DNA of 64,000 nucleotides from Planctomycetia bacterium (GCA_030527185.1 JAUNBF010000011.1:1-64000); one strand, 5' to 3'; counted from the stretch's first letter, positions 37,077-47,252 are shown. The notes: a model not told the origin generated them from the letters alone. Numbers and translations are program-made.

Positions 37077-38441
37077 ATGGTGACATGCGCAATGATTTCT
37101 CTCGGATGTCCGAAAAATCTGGTGGACAGTGAGCAAATGCTGGGACTTTTGCAAAAAGAAGGACTGGAGGTTTCGTGGGAAGAGGAAAACGCGGAGGTGG
37201 TGCTGATCAACACGTGCGGTTTTCTGGCGGCTTCACGGGAGGAAGGTCTGGAGCAGATTCATGCCATGGAAGTCCTGCGTCGTGACCCGAATCGTCCGCT
37301 CCAATGCCTGATTGTGGCGGGCTGCCTGGTTTCGCGAGACCGGGAAAAACTGGTGGCGCAGTGTCCCGATGTGGATGCGTTTCTGGACGTTTTTTCCCGA
37401 GATGCCGTGGTGGAAGTGGTTCGGCAAATGGGCGTTGGGAAAAAGGAACCACCGCGGAAGTTGGAAAATCGGCTCTACTGTGGCGGTACGGAAGGGATTG
37501 CGCGGGATGAGAATCGATTTCCTCTTTTGCCGTCGCACGTGGCGTATTTGAAGATTGCGGAGGGGTGCAATCGCCGCTGTGCGTTCTGTGCCATTCCCAA
37601 CATTCGCGGCAAATTTGTCAGCAAACCGCTTGAGGAAGTCCTTGTGGAAGCGCGAAATTTGGTGAAAAGTGGGGTTCAGGAGCTGATTCTCATTGCGCAG
37701 GAAACCAGTTTTTACGGAAAAGATTTGGCAGACGGCAAAACCTCTCTGGCCGCGTTGATTCGGGAGTTGGGAAATTTGGAGGGGCTGCGTTGGATTCGCG
37801 TGATGTATCTTTATCCGCAGCATTTTGATGACGATTTGATCGATGCACTGGCAGAGACGCCGCAGGTGGTGCCGTATTTGGACATGCCGCTACAGCATAT
37901 CAACAATCGGATTCTCAAGTCGATGCGGCGATCCGTTTCGCGGACCGAGACACTGGCACTTCTGGAACGGCTTCATGCGCAGATTCCGGGGCTGGTTTTG
38001 CGGACGGCGGTCATTGTGGGGTATCCCGGCGAAACGGACGCGGAATTTGAGGAACTGATGGCCTTTTTGCGAAAACAACGATTTCCCCGACTGGGCGTTT
38101 TTCAGTTTTCCCCGGAGGAGGGAACGCCGGCTGCGGAAATGGAACATCCCGTTTCGCGGAAGGTGGCTCGGAAACGAACGGAAAAAGTGATGGCCTTGCA
38201 GCGTCAGATTTCTGCCGAGTGGGTACGCCGGCAAATCGGCACGACGCTGGACGTGATTCTGGACGTGGAATTGGGTGAAGGGAAGTGGTTGGGGCGAACG
38301 GCGTACGACGCACCTGATGTGGACGGCAAAGTTTTTGTCACAGGAAAAGGGCTGGCTGTCGGAACGATTGTCCCGTGCGAAATAGTGGGTGGGGATGACT
38401 ACGATTTACAGGCCATTGCCCGACAGGAACCGATAGATTAG
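37077..38441 (+). CDS. rimO: Ribosomal protein S12 methylthiotransferase
   Basis: RimO is a radical-SAM enzyme with two 4Fe-4S clusters that adds a methylthio group to an aspartate of ribosomal protein S12. The 454 residues contain the auxiliary-cluster cysteines C11 (SLGCPKN), C47 (NTCGF) and C83 (AGCL), the radical-SAM motif C164-NRR-C168-AF-C171, and a C-terminal TRAM-like domain from about residue 385. ATG 37077 has AAGGAG 8 bases upstream; the ORF can be extended 39 codons without similarity. A GNAT acetyltransferase follows 37 bases later. SLGCPKN near the start separates RimO from MiaB. Confidence 0.95.
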   Translation: MVTCAMISLGCPKNLVDSEQMLGLLQKEGLEVSWEEENAEVVLINTCGFLAASREEGLEQIHAMEVLRRDPNRPLQCLIVAGCLVSRDREKLVAQCPDVDAFLDVFSRDAVVEVVRQMGVGKKEPPRKLENRLYCGGTEGIARDENRFPLLPSHVAYLKIAEGCNRRCAFCAIPNIRGKFVSKPLEEVLVEARNLVKSGVQELILIAQETSFYGKDLADGKTSLAALIRELGNLEGLRWIRVMYLYPQHFDDDLIDALAETPQVVPYLDMPLQHINNRILKSMRRSVSRTETLALLERLHAQIPGLVLRTAVIVGYPGETDAEFEELMAFLRKQRFPRLGVFQFSPEEGTPAAEMEHPVSRKVARKRTEKVMALQRQISAEWVRRQIGTTLDVILDVELGEGKWLGRTAYDAPDVDGKVFVTGKGLAVGTIVPCEIVGGDDYDLQAIARQEPID

Positions 38442-38478
38442 ATTGCGGCAACCAGGCAACTTAAAAAACAGAGCAGCC

Positions 38479-39036
38479 ATGGAACTGAAGACCTTCAAAC
38501 GTTATCGGATGGAAATCGACCTTCGACAAACGGCCTTGGAAATTCCGCCCTTACCGCAAGATTATTATGTGGAGCCGTGGAGCCGTTCCCTTCTGGAGGC
38601 TCATGCCACGGCACATTATCTGAGTTTCCGCGACACCCCGGACGCGACGTTGTTTGGCAATTTTCAGACGTTTCGCGGATGTCGGCGGGTGATGGAGAAC
38701 ATTTTCACCCGACGAAATTTTCTTCCCGCGGCGACGCATCTGATTGTCTACCATCCGGCAGAATCGTTTCATACGGAGTTTGTGGCGACGATTCAGGGAG
38801 TTCTCGACGCTCACGGTCAGGGGGCGATTCAGAACATCGGCGTTGTTCCCAACCATCAGGGAAAAGGACTGGGGAAGATTCTTCTGCAACTCTCCTTGCG
38901 TGGCTATCAGGAATGGGGGGTTCGGATTGCGAATTTGGAAGTGACCTCCGACAACACTCGCGCCTTGCGGCTCTATTCCCAAACGGGCTTTCGGATTACG
39001 CAGGTATTTTACAAAGCCGCCACCCCGCGACAATGA
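38479..39036 (+). CDS. GNAT-family N-acetyltransferase
   Basis: A 185-residue acetyl-CoA-dependent acetyltransferase of unknown substrate. The acetyl-CoA loop is NIGVVPNHQGKGLGKILL, followed by the strand and helix of motif B (LEVTSDNTRALRLYSQTGF). The N-terminal 60 residues (LPQDYYVEPW and so on) are shared with small planctomycete GNATs as far as I can judge. I chose ATG 38479; a TTG at 38443, two bases after the rimO stop, would give 12 more residues and near-contact with rimO. The two genes are probably one operon. Confidence 0.85.
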   Translation: MELKTFKRYRMEIDLRQTALEIPPLPQDYYVEPWSRSLLEAHATAHYLSFRDTPDATLFGNFQTFRGCRRVMENIFTRRNFLPAATHLIVYHPAESFHTEFVATIQGVLDAHGQGAIQNIGVVPNHQGKGLGKILLQLSLRGYQEWGVRIANLEVTSDNTRALRLYSQTGFRITQVFYKAATPRQ

Positions 39037-39045
39037 AAAGAGGTG

Positions 39046-39062
39046 CCCCTTGAAAAAAGGGG
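39046..39062 (+). terminator. Weak terminator-like hairpin after the GNAT gene
   Basis: CCCCTT-GAAA-AAGGGG directly after the stop codon, followed by a short ATTT tract only. It may attenuate read-through into the isomerase gene. Confidence 0.4.
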
Positions 39063-39141
39063 GGAAATTTCTTACGATGGAGGGTGGTAAAATTTTTTGC
39101 CGATAGAATGGATGAAAAAGAATAAAATCAGGGAGAAATCA

Positions 39142-40002
39142 ATGAATCGACGCGATGTTTTGAAATCATTATCCGCACTGGCTGCGGTCGGAATCCTGCC
39201 TCACAACCTCGACGCGCTGGCTGCCGCAGGCAAATATGGCCTGAAGCAGTCGGTCTGTCTCTGGTGCTACAACGGTTATCTGAAAAAGAACCACCTTTCC
39301 CTGGACCAGTTCAGTGAATTTTGTGCCAAACTGGGACTGAAATCGATTGAGTTGACCGGGCCGAACGAGTGGGAAGTGATGAAGAAGCATGGCCTGATGT
39401 GCGCCATGGTTCCCAGCGGAAGTATCCCGAAAGGGTTCAATCGGCTCGAAAACCACGAGGAACTCATCGGCGTTACCAAAGCGGCTATCGACCGTGCGGT
39501 GGCGTGGAACTTCCCCAACGTCATCTGTTTCTCCGGCAATTGCGATGGCATGGACAAAGAAGAGGGACTACGCAACTGCGTCACCGGCCTGAAACAGGTG
39601 ATTCCCTACGCCAAAGAAAAAGGGATTATTCTGAACATGGAATTCCTCAACTCGATCAATCATAAGGATTACATGGGAGACAAAACCGACTGGCTGGTGC
39701 GGCTGGTACACGAACTCGATTCGCCGCATTTCAAGGTGCTTTACGACATTTATCACGCCGCCATGATGGGCGAAGACCCGATTCAGGACATCCGCGAACA
39801 CCACGACTGCTGGGGACATTACCACACAGGCGGATACCCCGGACGGGCGGAAATCGACAAGGCATCGCAGGAACTCGATTACGTCGCGATCATGCGGGAA
39901 ATTGCCAAAACCAATTATCAGGGGTACGTCGGACAGGAATTTTGTCCACGGCGGGATGCGTTGAAGAGTCTGGAAGAGGCTGTGGCGCTGTGCGACATTT
40001 GA
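39142..40002 (+). CDS. Exported TIM-barrel sugar isomerase/epimerase (hydroxypyruvate isomerase-like)
   Basis: A 286-residue protein of the xylose isomerase-like TIM-barrel family. Residues 1-29 look like a Tat leader (NRRDVLKSLSALAAVG). The metal-binding set of hydroxypyruvate isomerases is visible: E167 in NMEFLN, D202 in YDIYH, H228 in HYHTGG and E266 in GQEFCPR. The physiological sugar is unknown. ATG 39142 is preferred because GGGAG lies about 8 bases upstream and the leader begins there. The gap to the next gene (40003-40283, 281 bp) holds no clear feature. Confidence 0.85.
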   Translation: MNRRDVLKSLSALAAVGILPHNLDALAAAGKYGLKQSVCLWCYNGYLKKNHLSLDQFSEFCAKLGLKSIELTGPNEWEVMKKHGLMCAMVPSGSIPKGFNRLENHEELIGVTKAAIDRAVAWNFPNVICFSGNCDGMDKEEGLRNCVTGLKQVIPYAKEKGIILNMEFLNSINHKDYMGDKTDWLVRLVHELDSPHFKVLYDIYHAAMMGEDPIQDIREHHDCWGHYHTGGYPGRAEIDKASQELDYVAIMREIAKTNYQGYVGQEFCPRRDALKSLEEAVALCDI

Positions 40003-40283
40003 GAACGCCCGAAAGGGAGAGTGTGAAAGAAATAGTTGTGGAGAGCGGTTTCCGGTGCAATATACCCCGGGCATCTCTCCAGAAGGGTCAATCCACCAAC
40101 TCCGCAGGTTGAAATTGATTTACTCCCTGGCTATTTGTTTCACACCCTCCCGGCAAGTTTCTGAAAAAACATTCTTTTTCGGCTATTTTTTCCAAGTTCT
40201 CCCTAATCTCCATGATTCCAGGTTGGACAAACTGTCAGGAAAGTGTGGAGGGTTTCCTTGTATTATTTCCAGAGGAAGGTATA

Positions 40284-41801
40284 ATGGGAGTTTTGAGATT
40301 TTCGATGAATCCGCAAGAATACCTCCAGACAACCGACTTTTCCTATCGCCAACAGTGGGGACAGTTTTTCACTCCACCGGTGGTGGCCGATTTTATGGTG
40401 GAATGGCTCTTGCGGAAACCGTGCGAGACGTTGTTCGACCCGGCGTTTGGGTTGGGTGCTTTGGCAACGGCGGCGTGGCAGCGAAACCCGAAAATCCGCG
40501 TGCAGGGAATGGAAATTTGCCCAAAAATCCTGGATGCCTGGAAAAAAGGGGAAAAAGCTGGTTTTGCGGAAGTCTGTCAGGGAGATTACCTTCTTCACTG
40601 GGGAGCGGCGCGGGATGCCATTGTGTGCAATCCGCCTTACCAACGATTCCAGCATTTCCGCAATCGCGGGGAAGTGTTTTCGCTGTTCGAGCAGCACCTG
40701 GGAATTCGGCTTTCCGGCTACACCAACATGGCGTCGGCTTTTTTGGTGAAATCGGTGTCGGAGTTGTGCGTCGGCGGCCGTTTGGCTTATTTGATGCCTC
40801 TGGAATTTTTGAATACCGGTTATGGCGTGCCGGTGAAACGATTTTTGACGCAGCAGGGAAAAATTGTTGCGTTGGGGAAGCTCCGGTGTGAGACGGAGGT
40901 TTTTCCCGAAGTGATGACGACGGTGGGAATTCTATTTTTTGAGAAAGGAAAACGAAGCGGAAAGACGATTTTTTACAACCTTTCTTCCCTGAGCGACCTG
41001 TCGAAAGCGTTTCGGCAAGGGACGGCGTGGGGAGGTTTGACCCCAGAGAAAAAGTGGGAGCCATTTTTCCAGAATCGGCGTCCCGCGACCGTTACCGCAG
41101 GTTGGATACCTCTGCGGGAGTGGGGAACTTTTCAGCGGGGGATTGCTACCGGGGCGAACGCGTTTTTTACGATGAATGAAGAGGAGCGAAAGGGGAGAGG
41201 ACTCTCCCGTCGGGAGGTGATTCCCTGTGTGACGAAGAGTCGCCAGATGACCCAGCCCGTGTTGCTCCCGGAAGATGTGAAGCGGCTACAGAAAGCGAAT
41301 GCCGCGATTTTTTTGTTGCACCCTCAAGAACCGTTGTCCCGGAACATGCGACGTTACTTGCAGGAAGGCGAAGCGCAGGGGATTCCTCGGCGGTTTTTAA
41401 CGCGGCACCGCCACCCCTGGTATCGGCAGGAGAGAAAAGAGCCTGCACCGATTTGGATTGGCGTTTTTTCACGTCAGGGGTATCGCGTGGTTCGGAATTT
41501 GACCAATACCCGGCATTTGACGTGTTATCATGGCTTTTATCCCAACGAAGAAGGGAAAAAGCATATCGACGCACTGTTTCTGTTCTGGATGTCCCGCACG
41601 GGTCGGGAAACGATCCTCCAACAGATGCGTTCTTACGGCAATGGTTTGTACAAACTGGAGCCAGGCGACTTGAACGCGATTTGGATTCCAGGCAAAAATT
41701 TCTGGAAACGATGGAGTCCGCAGGAAATTGCCCAGGAAATGACATACGTACGACAGCACGGCCAGCTTTCCCAGGAAGCAGAAACGAAATTTAATGATTA
41801 A
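40284..41801 (+). CDS. Solitary N6-adenine DNA methyltransferase (gamma class, TaqI/PaeR7-like)
   Basis: A 505-residue DNA methylase that would transfer a methyl group to adenine N6 in a specific site. The SAM motif I is FDPAFGLGAL (51-60) and the catalytic motif IV is NPPY (116-119). The gamma arrangement has motif I first and the target-recognition domain at the C-terminal side (about 270-500), with ERGIATG-like QRGIATGANAFF. I chose ATG 40284 because GAGGAAGG lies just upstream. No restriction endonuclease gene lies on either side, so it is an orphan methylase or its partner is elsewhere. The stop codon lies within a TAATGAT repeat. The long shadow frame at 40055-40891 is not a gene. Confidence 0.88.
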   Translation: MGVLRFSMNPQEYLQTTDFSYRQQWGQFFTPPVVADFMVEWLLRKPCETLFDPAFGLGALATAAWQRNPKIRVQGMEICPKILDAWKKGEKAGFAEVCQGDYLLHWGAARDAIVCNPPYQRFQHFRNRGEVFSLFEQHLGIRLSGYTNMASAFLVKSVSELCVGGRLAYLMPLEFLNTGYGVPVKRFLTQQGKIVALGKLRCETEVFPEVMTTVGILFFEKGKRSGKTIFYNLSSLSDLSKAFRQGTAWGGLTPEKKWEPFFQNRRPATVTAGWIPLREWGTFQRGIATGANAFFTMNEEERKGRGLSRREVIPCVTKSRQMTQPVLLPEDVKRLQKANAAIFLLHPQEPLSRNMRRYLQEGEAQGIPRRFLTRHRHPWYRQERKEPAPIWIGVFSRQGYRVVRNLTNTRHLTCYHGFYPNEEGKKHIDALFLFWMSRTGRETILQQMRSYGNGLYKLEPGDLNAIWIPGKNFWKRWSPQEIAQEMTYVRQHGQLSQEAETKFND

Positions 41802-41805
41802 TGAT
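41792..41805. repeat. Heptamer tandem repeat TAATGAT, two copies
   Basis: Two perfect units overlap the methylase stop codon. It is one more member of the short AT-rich tandem repeats at gene ends. Confidence 0.7.
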
Positions 41806-41856
41806 GGGCGATAGGTGCCGTTGTACGGTTTACGATTATGAGAGAATAGAGGAAAA

Positions 41857-44745
41857 ATGAATCCTTACATGGATAAAAATTTGTGTCATAAAAATACGCT
41901 GCCGATCTCTTTGGAAGAAATGTCGGAGCATGGTTGGGATCAGGTCGATGTCGTTTTTGTGACAGGCGACGCGTATGTGGATCATCCGTCGTTTGCCGCG
42001 TCGCTTTTGGGACGGTGGCTGGAGGCTCACGGTATTCGCGTGGCGATTTTGTCGCAGCCGGACTGGAAATCGTGCGACGCGTGGCGAAAATTCGGGAAAC
42101 CGCGACTCTGTTTTGCGGTCAGTGCGGGAAATATGGACTCGATGGTGAATCACTATACCGCGAACCGCAAGATTCGGAACGTCGATGCGTACACGGCTGG
42201 CGGCAAGATTGGAATGCGACCGGATCGAGCAACGGCGGTTTATTGCCAACGTGCCCGCGAAGCGTTTCCGGGGGTGCCGGTGCTGGCCGGAGGGTTGGAG
42301 GCCAGTTTACGGCGGTTAGCACATTACGATTACTGGAGCGACAAGGTGCGACGTTCCGTTTTGCTCGATTCCAAGGCCGATTTGCTGCTTTTCGGGATGG
42401 GGGAATTGTCGTTGTTGGAGGTGATTCGTCGGCTGGACGCAGGGACGGCGGTGGAGGAAATTCGCGACATTCCCGGCACGGCGTATCGGCTTGGTGCGTC
42501 GGAATTTCTGGAAAAAGAGGGGGAGGAGTCGCGTATTCGCATGGAAGCTCTTCCCGAATCGGTGGTGATATTGCCGAGTGTGGAGGAGGTGCAGGCGGAA
42601 AAAGCGTCGTTTGCGGCCATGACGAAGCAGATTTACGACGAGCTGAATCCCTGGTCGGGACGGCCGTTGTTCCAGCAGTGCGGCACGGAGGCGGTGGTGG
42701 TGAATCCTCCCGGACGGCCCCTTTCCACGGAGGAGATGGACGCGATCTATTCGCTTCCGTTCACTCGCCGGGAACACCCTTCCTACGGCGAAGAAAAAGT
42801 CCCGGCATTGCAGATCGTCCAGGATTCGGTGCAGGCGGTTCGTGGCTGTTACGGCGGGTGCGCGTTCTGTGCGATTGCGGCTCACGAGGGGAAGCAGATT
42901 CAGTGCCGTTCGCAGGAATCGATCGTTTCGGAGATTGCAACGATTGCTTCCGACACGCATTTTTCCGGCACGATTACCGATATTGGCGGCCCGACGGCGA
43001 ACATGTACGGCACGGGCTGTACCAACGCGGAAGCGCGACGGGCTTGCAAACGGACGAGTTGTCTGTATCCTGAAGTCTGTGGGAATCTGGACACTTCGCA
43101 TGAAGCGTATCTGGGCGTTTTGCGGGCGGCACGTGGCGTTGCGAATGTCCGTAACGTCTTTATCGCGTCGGGAATTCGGACAGATTTGGCGCGGAAGAGT
43201 CCCGAATTTCTTCAGGAACTGGTCGAACACCACGTCGGTGGGCATTTGAAAGTCGCTCCTGAACACTCCGTGGCACGGGTTTTGGCCTGTATGCGAAAGC
43301 CGACGATCGACGATTTCGACGCCTTTACGGTGGAATTTGAGGAAGCGGCGGAAAAAGCGGAAAAAAATGTCTATACCGTGCCGTATTTCATTGCGTCGCA
43401 CCCGGGATGTGACCTGGAGGCGATGTTGGAATTGGCCGTTTACCTCCACAACAACGGGTATCGCCCGCAGCAGGTGCAGGATTATCTCCCCGCTCCGTTT
43501 GCGATTTCGACGTGCATGTACTACACCGGTCTCGACCCGATGACGGGAGAGGAAGTGTACGTTCCGCGAGGCGACCGGGAACGGCGTTTGCAGCGTGCGT
43601 TGTTGCAGTATTACAAGCCGGAAAACTATCATGCCGTGCGGGATGTTCTGGAGCGTCTGGGGCGGGAAGATTTGATGGGGGATGGGGTGGAATGCCTCAT
43701 CAGAAGTTATCCGCCCGCCGAAAATGGGGCAAAACCCGAACGTGCCCGTGCCGAAGGAGGAGGTTACCGCCAGCGCAGCCGGGAAGAAAACGCTCAGCGG
43801 GAACAGCGTGCCATGCAGCGAATCACCCAACGGGAACGATGGGGGCGGGAGCGAGATCGGGAGGAGAGCCCGGAAAAACGTTCCTCGGATCGATACGCCA
43901 AACGTCAGTTCAATCACCGACCGGAACGGCGTTGGGAAGACCGTCAGGAACGACGCTGGGACGACCGGCCACGGGAAGGACGGGAAGGACGGCGGGAAGA
44001 CCATCGTAACGATCATCGTCGGGATTTCCGCAACGACGACCGTCGGGAAGATCGTGGCGGGAATCGGGAATTTCGCCGGGAATCGCGGGGAGATTTTCGT
44101 CCCGACCATCGGCGAGACAACCGTCGTGACCATCGGGAAGGTGATCGTGGCGGACGTTGGGAAAATCGACGAGAGAATTATCGGGGAAATGACCGGGACA
44201 ATAATCGTGGAAATGACCGGGGGAACCGGTGGGAAAATCGGCGGGAGGAGAAGCCTTTTTCCAGAGATGACCGTCCGCCGCGTCGGAATTTCGACGACCG
44301 CCCGCCACGGCGTGAATGGCAGGAACGGCGACCTCGGCAAGACGATTCGGGAAATACCGACCGTCCGGCACCGCGTCAGTGGGATGCGGACAGCACCGAC
44401 CGACGGAGCGTTTCCACCTGGCGTCCGCGTCGTGAGGAACCGCGTCGGGAAGGATTTCGCCGGGATGACCGCCGGGATGACTCTCGCCGGGAGGGGCGTC
44501 GGGATGATTTTCGACGCAATGACCGACCGGATTTCCGGCAGCGACGTGGCGACGACTCCCGTTTTCGCTCTCGTGATGACCGCGACTCCAAGCCACGGGA
44601 ACGCTCCGATGACTGGAAACCACGGGAACGCTCCGGTGAGTGGAAGCCACGAGAACGTTCTGGTGAGTGGAAGCCACGGGAGAATCGTGACGGCTCCTTC
44701 CGCCGAAAAGATGGTTTTCGCGGCAAACGTTTTCCAGGTCGATAA
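41857..44745 (+). CDS. ygiQ: YgiQ-family radical SAM protein with long Arg/Asp-rich tail
   Basis: A 962-residue protein of the YgiQ/UPF0313 radical-SAM family, whose function is not settled. Residues 1-615 are the family core, with [33 protein letters not shown], the cluster motif C331-YGG-C335-AF-C338 and the substrate-side GHLKVAPEH. From about 618 to the end, roughly 340 residues are low-complexity Arg, Asp, Glu, Gly and Asn, with repeats of RRDDRRDD and [10 protein letters not shown]. coli YgiQ (739 residues) has a folded C-terminal domain instead. The tail resembles RNA-binding RD/RGG regions. AGAGGA precedes the ATG. Several long frames on other strands here are consequences of the repetitive tail. 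Confidence 0.9.
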   Translation: MNPYMDKNLCHKNTLPISLEEMSEHGWDQVDVVFVTGDAYVDHPSFAASLLGRWLEAHGIRVAILSQPDWKSCDAWRKFGKPRLCFAVSAGNMDSMVNHYTANRKIRNVDAYTAGGKIGMRPDRATAVYCQRAREAFPGVPVLAGGLEASLRRLAHYDYWSDKVRRSVLLDSKADLLLFGMGELSLLEVIRRLDAGTAVEEIRDIPGTAYRLGASEFLEKEGEESRIRMEALPESVVILPSVEEVQAEKASFAAMTKQIYDELNPWSGRPLFQQCGTEAVVVNPPGRPLSTEEMDAIYSLPFTRREHPSYGEEKVPALQIVQDSVQAVRGCYGGCAFCAIAAHEGKQIQCRSQESIVSEIATIASDTHFSGTITDIGGPTANMYGTGCTNAEARRACKRTSCLYPEVCGNLDTSHEAYLGVLRAARGVANVRNVFIASGIRTDLARKSPEFLQELVEHHVGGHLKVAPEHSVARVLACMRKPTIDDFDAFTVEFEEAAEKAEKNVYTVPYFIASHPGCDLEAMLELAVYLHNNGYRPQQVQDYLPAPFAISTCMYYTGLDPMTGEEVYVPRGDRERRLQRALLQYYKPENYHAVRDVLERLGREDLMGDGVECLIRSYPPAENGAKPERARAEGGGYRQRSREENAQREQRAMQRITQRERWGRERDREESPEKRSSDRYAKRQFNHRPERRWEDRQERRWDDRPREGREGRREDHRNDHRRDFRNDDRREDRGGNREFRRESRGDFRPDHRRDNRRDHREGDRGGRWENRRENYRGNDRDNNRGNDRGNRWENRREEKPFSRDDRPPRRNFDDRPPRREWQERRPRQDDSGNTDRPAPRQWDADSTDRRSVSTWRPRREEPRREGFRRDDRRDDSRREGRRDDFRRNDRPDFRQRRGDDSRFRSRDDRDSKPRERSDDWKPRERSGEWKPRERSGEWKPRENRDGSFRRKDGFRGKRFPGR
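44590..44682 (+). repeat. 27-bp in-frame tandem repeat in the ygiQ tail
   Basis: Three 27-bp units plus a partial fourth encode [27 protein letters not shown] and KPRE (residues 912-942). Repeat number could change the tail length in frame. Confidence 0.85.
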
Positions 44746-44784
44746 ACTTTACGCAATGGGAAACAGGTCTTTTGGCCAGGGGTA

Positions 44785-44922
44785 GCGCGGCTTGCGCCAA
44801 GGCGATAGCCGCTTGCCCGCCAAGATTTGAAGCGTCGTGGGAGAGGAAACCTTTCTATAGAAAGTGTTTCCTCCCCAGACCCCTCCTTCCCAAGATTTTT
44901 ATTTGCCGCTACGCGGCTTTTA
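44785..44922 (-). repeat. Dispersed palindromic repeat, copy B
   Basis: The reverse complement of this segment matches 2430-2565. It includes the hairpin with GGGGAGGAAACAC, the CTTTCTATAGAAAG centre and TTTCCTCTCCC. It fills the gap between ygiQ and trkH and ends 18 bases before the trkH start, so the trkH ribosome site must lie at its edge; no clear Shine-Dalgarno sequence is seen. Confidence 0.75.
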
Positions 44923-44940
44923 TTGTCATTATTATTTATC

Positions 44941-46494
44941 ATGAATTTGCGGTTGGTTTCTTACAATTTGGGAATTATATCGCTGCTGATTGCCTGTGCG
45001 ATGGTTTTCAGTATGGTGTGGGCTTTGCCGTGTCTGGGTGGGGTTTGGGAGTATGAGCGTCGGGGAGTGTTGGGGCTGGGATTTTCGATTCTGGTGTCCG
45101 GGCTGTTGAGTTTCTTCTTCTTTTCGCAGGGAAAAGAGGCAAAACAGGCTCCTCTGTTCCGTCGGGAAGCGTACGCCATTGTTGGGCTGGGGTGGATTAC
45201 GGCGGCGATTTTGGCCAGTTTGCCGTATTGGTTGAGCGGAACGTGCCGGGGGGTGGAGACGCCCATGTCGGTGGTGGACGCTCTGTTCGAGTCGGTTTCG
45301 GGATTGACGACTTCGGGTGCCACGATTTGCTCGGAGTTGGAAGACCCCCGGTGGATGCCGCGATGTATCCTTTTCTGGCGTTCAACGACGCATTTTATCG
45401 GCGGTTTGGGGATTATTGTGCTGTTGGTGGCTCTTTTGGACACGGGGATGTCGGGAAAGTCGCTCGTCCAACGGGAATTGACCGGGCCACGGCAGAATCT
45501 GCAATCGTACACGCGGACGCAGATGATCGTTCGGCGGACAGTTTCGGTCTATCTGTTGTTGAACGTTTTTTTGACGGCACTGTTGCTGGTGGCGGGGTTG
45601 TCGGTTTTTGACGCGCTGTGCCACTCCTTCGGCACGATTGCCACGGGCGGTTTGGGGACGTACAACGACAGTCTGATCCATTTTCGCACGGCGGAAGGGG
45701 TTCATTTTCGGCTGGTGGAATGGGGAATGGCGACGTTCATGTTCCTGTCGGGAATGAATTTGCTGGGGCTGTTTTTTGTGGCGACGGGGAACTGCGGCTG
45801 GCTCGTTCGGAAGACGGAGTGGCAGGTTTACGTTTTGATTGTTGCCGTGGCCGCTCTTCTGATTTTTCAGACGGAATTTTCCTCGTTTGAGAGTTTGGAA
45901 GAAGGCCTTCGAGTCAGTTTTTTGCAAGTCTCCTCCATCATCACGACGACCGGTTATGCCAGTGTGGATTACGTTTACTGGCACCCTTTTGCGCAGGGGA
46001 TTCTCTTTTTACTGATGTTCGTGACGGCCTGTTCGGGGAGTACGAGCGGTGGTCCGAAAGTGGTTCGTTACGTCCTGCTGTTCAAGATTTTGCGGCTGGA
46101 AATGGAGCGAGCCTACCGTCCGGCAATCGTCCGTCCGCTCTATTTCAACGGCGAACGGATTGTCAACGATGCCCTTTCCCGCAGCGTTTTGCTTTATTTT
46201 GCGATGATGTTTGTCACGCTGCTGATTTCGTGGCTGGCGATTATGTTTTGCGAGCCGAATACGCTCTGGTCGCATTTTGATCACCCGATGCAATGCAAGG
46301 CTTTCGACCTGTTCAGTGCCATCGTGTCGCACTATTCCAACGTCGGACCAGGTTTCGGGAGCGTCGGACCGATGAGCAATTTCGGCAACCTTTCCACCCC
46401 CTCGAAATTCATCCTACTTTGTGATATGCTCATTGGAAGGTTGGACTTTTTTGCGATTTTACTCCTCTTTTCACCGGCGTTTTGGAAAAAGTGA
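44941..46494 (+). CDS. trkH: Trk-type potassium uptake protein
   Basis: TrkH forms the potassium pore in the inner membrane. The 517 residues show four pore-loop repeats with the selectivity glycines: TTSGAT (123-128), ATGGLG (234-239), TTTGYA (335-340) and SNVGPGFGS near 470. About ten membrane helices surround them. ATG 44941 is chosen because similarity begins there; the ORF could extend 38 codons into repeat copy B, without similarity. The regulatory partner TrkA is not next to it. A PPP-type phosphatase follows after 7 bases. No good ribosome site is visible. Confidence 0.93.
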   Translation: MNLRLVSYNLGIISLLIACAMVFSMVWALPCLGGVWEYERRGVLGLGFSILVSGLLSFFFFSQGKEAKQAPLFRREAYAIVGLGWITAAILASLPYWLSGTCRGVETPMSVVDALFESVSGLTTSGATICSELEDPRWMPRCILFWRSTTHFIGGLGIIVLLVALLDTGMSGKSLVQRELTGPRQNLQSYTRTQMIVRRTVSVYLLLNVFLTALLLVAGLSVFDALCHSFGTIATGGLGTYNDSLIHFRTAEGVHFRLVEWGMATFMFLSGMNLLGLFFVATGNCGWLVRKTEWQVYVLIVAVAALLIFQTEFSSFESLEEGLRVSFLQVSSIITTTGYASVDYVYWHPFAQGILFLLMFVTACSGSTSGGPKVVRYVLLFKILRLEMERAYRPAIVRPLYFNGERIVNDALSRSVLLYFAMMFVTLLISWLAIMFCEPNTLWSHFDHPMQCKAFDLFSAIVSHYSNVGPGFGSVGPMSNFGNLSTPSKFILLCDMLIGRLDFFAILLLFSPAFWKK

Positions 46495-46501
46495 GGACGG
46501 T

Positions 46502-47251
46502 ATGCTCTGGGCGATTGGCGATATTCATGGCTATTCCCTGTCGCTGCGGCGGCTTCTGGATCGGATTGCACCGGAACCGGAAGATACGGTGGTGACGTTG
46601 GGAGACTACATCGACCGCGGTCCCGATACGCGAGGGGTTTTGGAGCGACTCATACAGCTACAAAAAGAGTGTCATTACGTTCCTCTGCGGGGAAATCACG
46701 AGGCGATGTTGCTGGCGATCTGGCTGCGGCACCAGGTCTTGGGCAAAAAACGCCCGTTCAGCTTCCGCAAATTCCTCCGTCGGCAGTGGACGTACTGGAC
46801 GGTCGGCAAATACCGTGCGGAAACGATTCGGTTTCCTGAGTGGGTGCTTTTGGGAGGGCGACAGACGCTGGCCTCCTACGGTCCGAATGTCTGGCAGATT
46901 GAGCAAATCCCAACCGACCACCTCGAATTCCTCCAGCAAACCCGCCTTTATTACGAAACCCCGGACGCGATTTTTACCCACGCCGCGTATCTCCCGGAAC
47001 TTCCCATGGAGGAACAGCCCTCGGAAGCACTCCTCTTTCACCGACTGCGAGAATCAATTCCCGCACCGCACTTTTCCGGGAAAAAAGTCTACGTCGGCCA
47101 TTCCGCCCAGCGCCAGGGAGAAATCCTCGACGTCGGCCACCTCATGTGCATCGACACCTTCCTCTACGGCGGCGGCTGGTTGACAGCCATCGAAGTAACT
47201 TCGGGACAAATCCTCCAAATCGACGCGGGCGGAAGAATGCGAGGAGGTTGA
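46502..47251 (+). CDS. PPP-family metallophosphatase (serine/threonine phosphatase-like)
   Basis: A 249-residue phosphatase with the PPP metal motifs GDIHG (6-10), GDYIDRGPD (34-42) and RGNHE (63-67). This group includes bacterial protein Ser/Thr phosphatases and ApaH-like hydrolases. ATG 46502 lies 7 bases after the trkH stop and follows a GAGGACG site, which implies co-translation. A phosphatase next to a potassium channel could control it, but this is only a guess. It may also act opposite the Hanks kinase. Tandem heptamers follow the stop. Confidence 0.88.
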   Translation: MLWAIGDIHGYSLSLRRLLDRIAPEPEDTVVTLGDYIDRGPDTRGVLERLIQLQKECHYVPLRGNHEAMLLAIWLRHQVLGKKRPFSFRKFLRRQWTYWTVGKYRAETIRFPEWVLLGGRQTLASYGPNVWQIEQIPTDHLEFLQQTRLYYETPDAIFTHAAYLPELPMEEQPSEALLFHRLRESIPAPHFSGKKVYVGHSAQRQGEILDVGHLMCIDTFLYGGGWLTAIEVTSGQILQIDAGGRMRGG

Positions 47252-47252
47252 C

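Noticed and set aside
40055-40891. 278-codon frame overlapping the DNA methylase
   Set aside because: The methylase frame has SAM and NPPY motifs and a ribosome site; this one has none.
42316-44340. Minus-strand 674-codon frame and plus-frame-2 367-codon frame (43682-44785) at the ygiQ tail
   Set aside because: The repetitive Arg/Asp codons leave all frames open; no ribosome sites or domains. The ygiQ frame continues without break from a good core.
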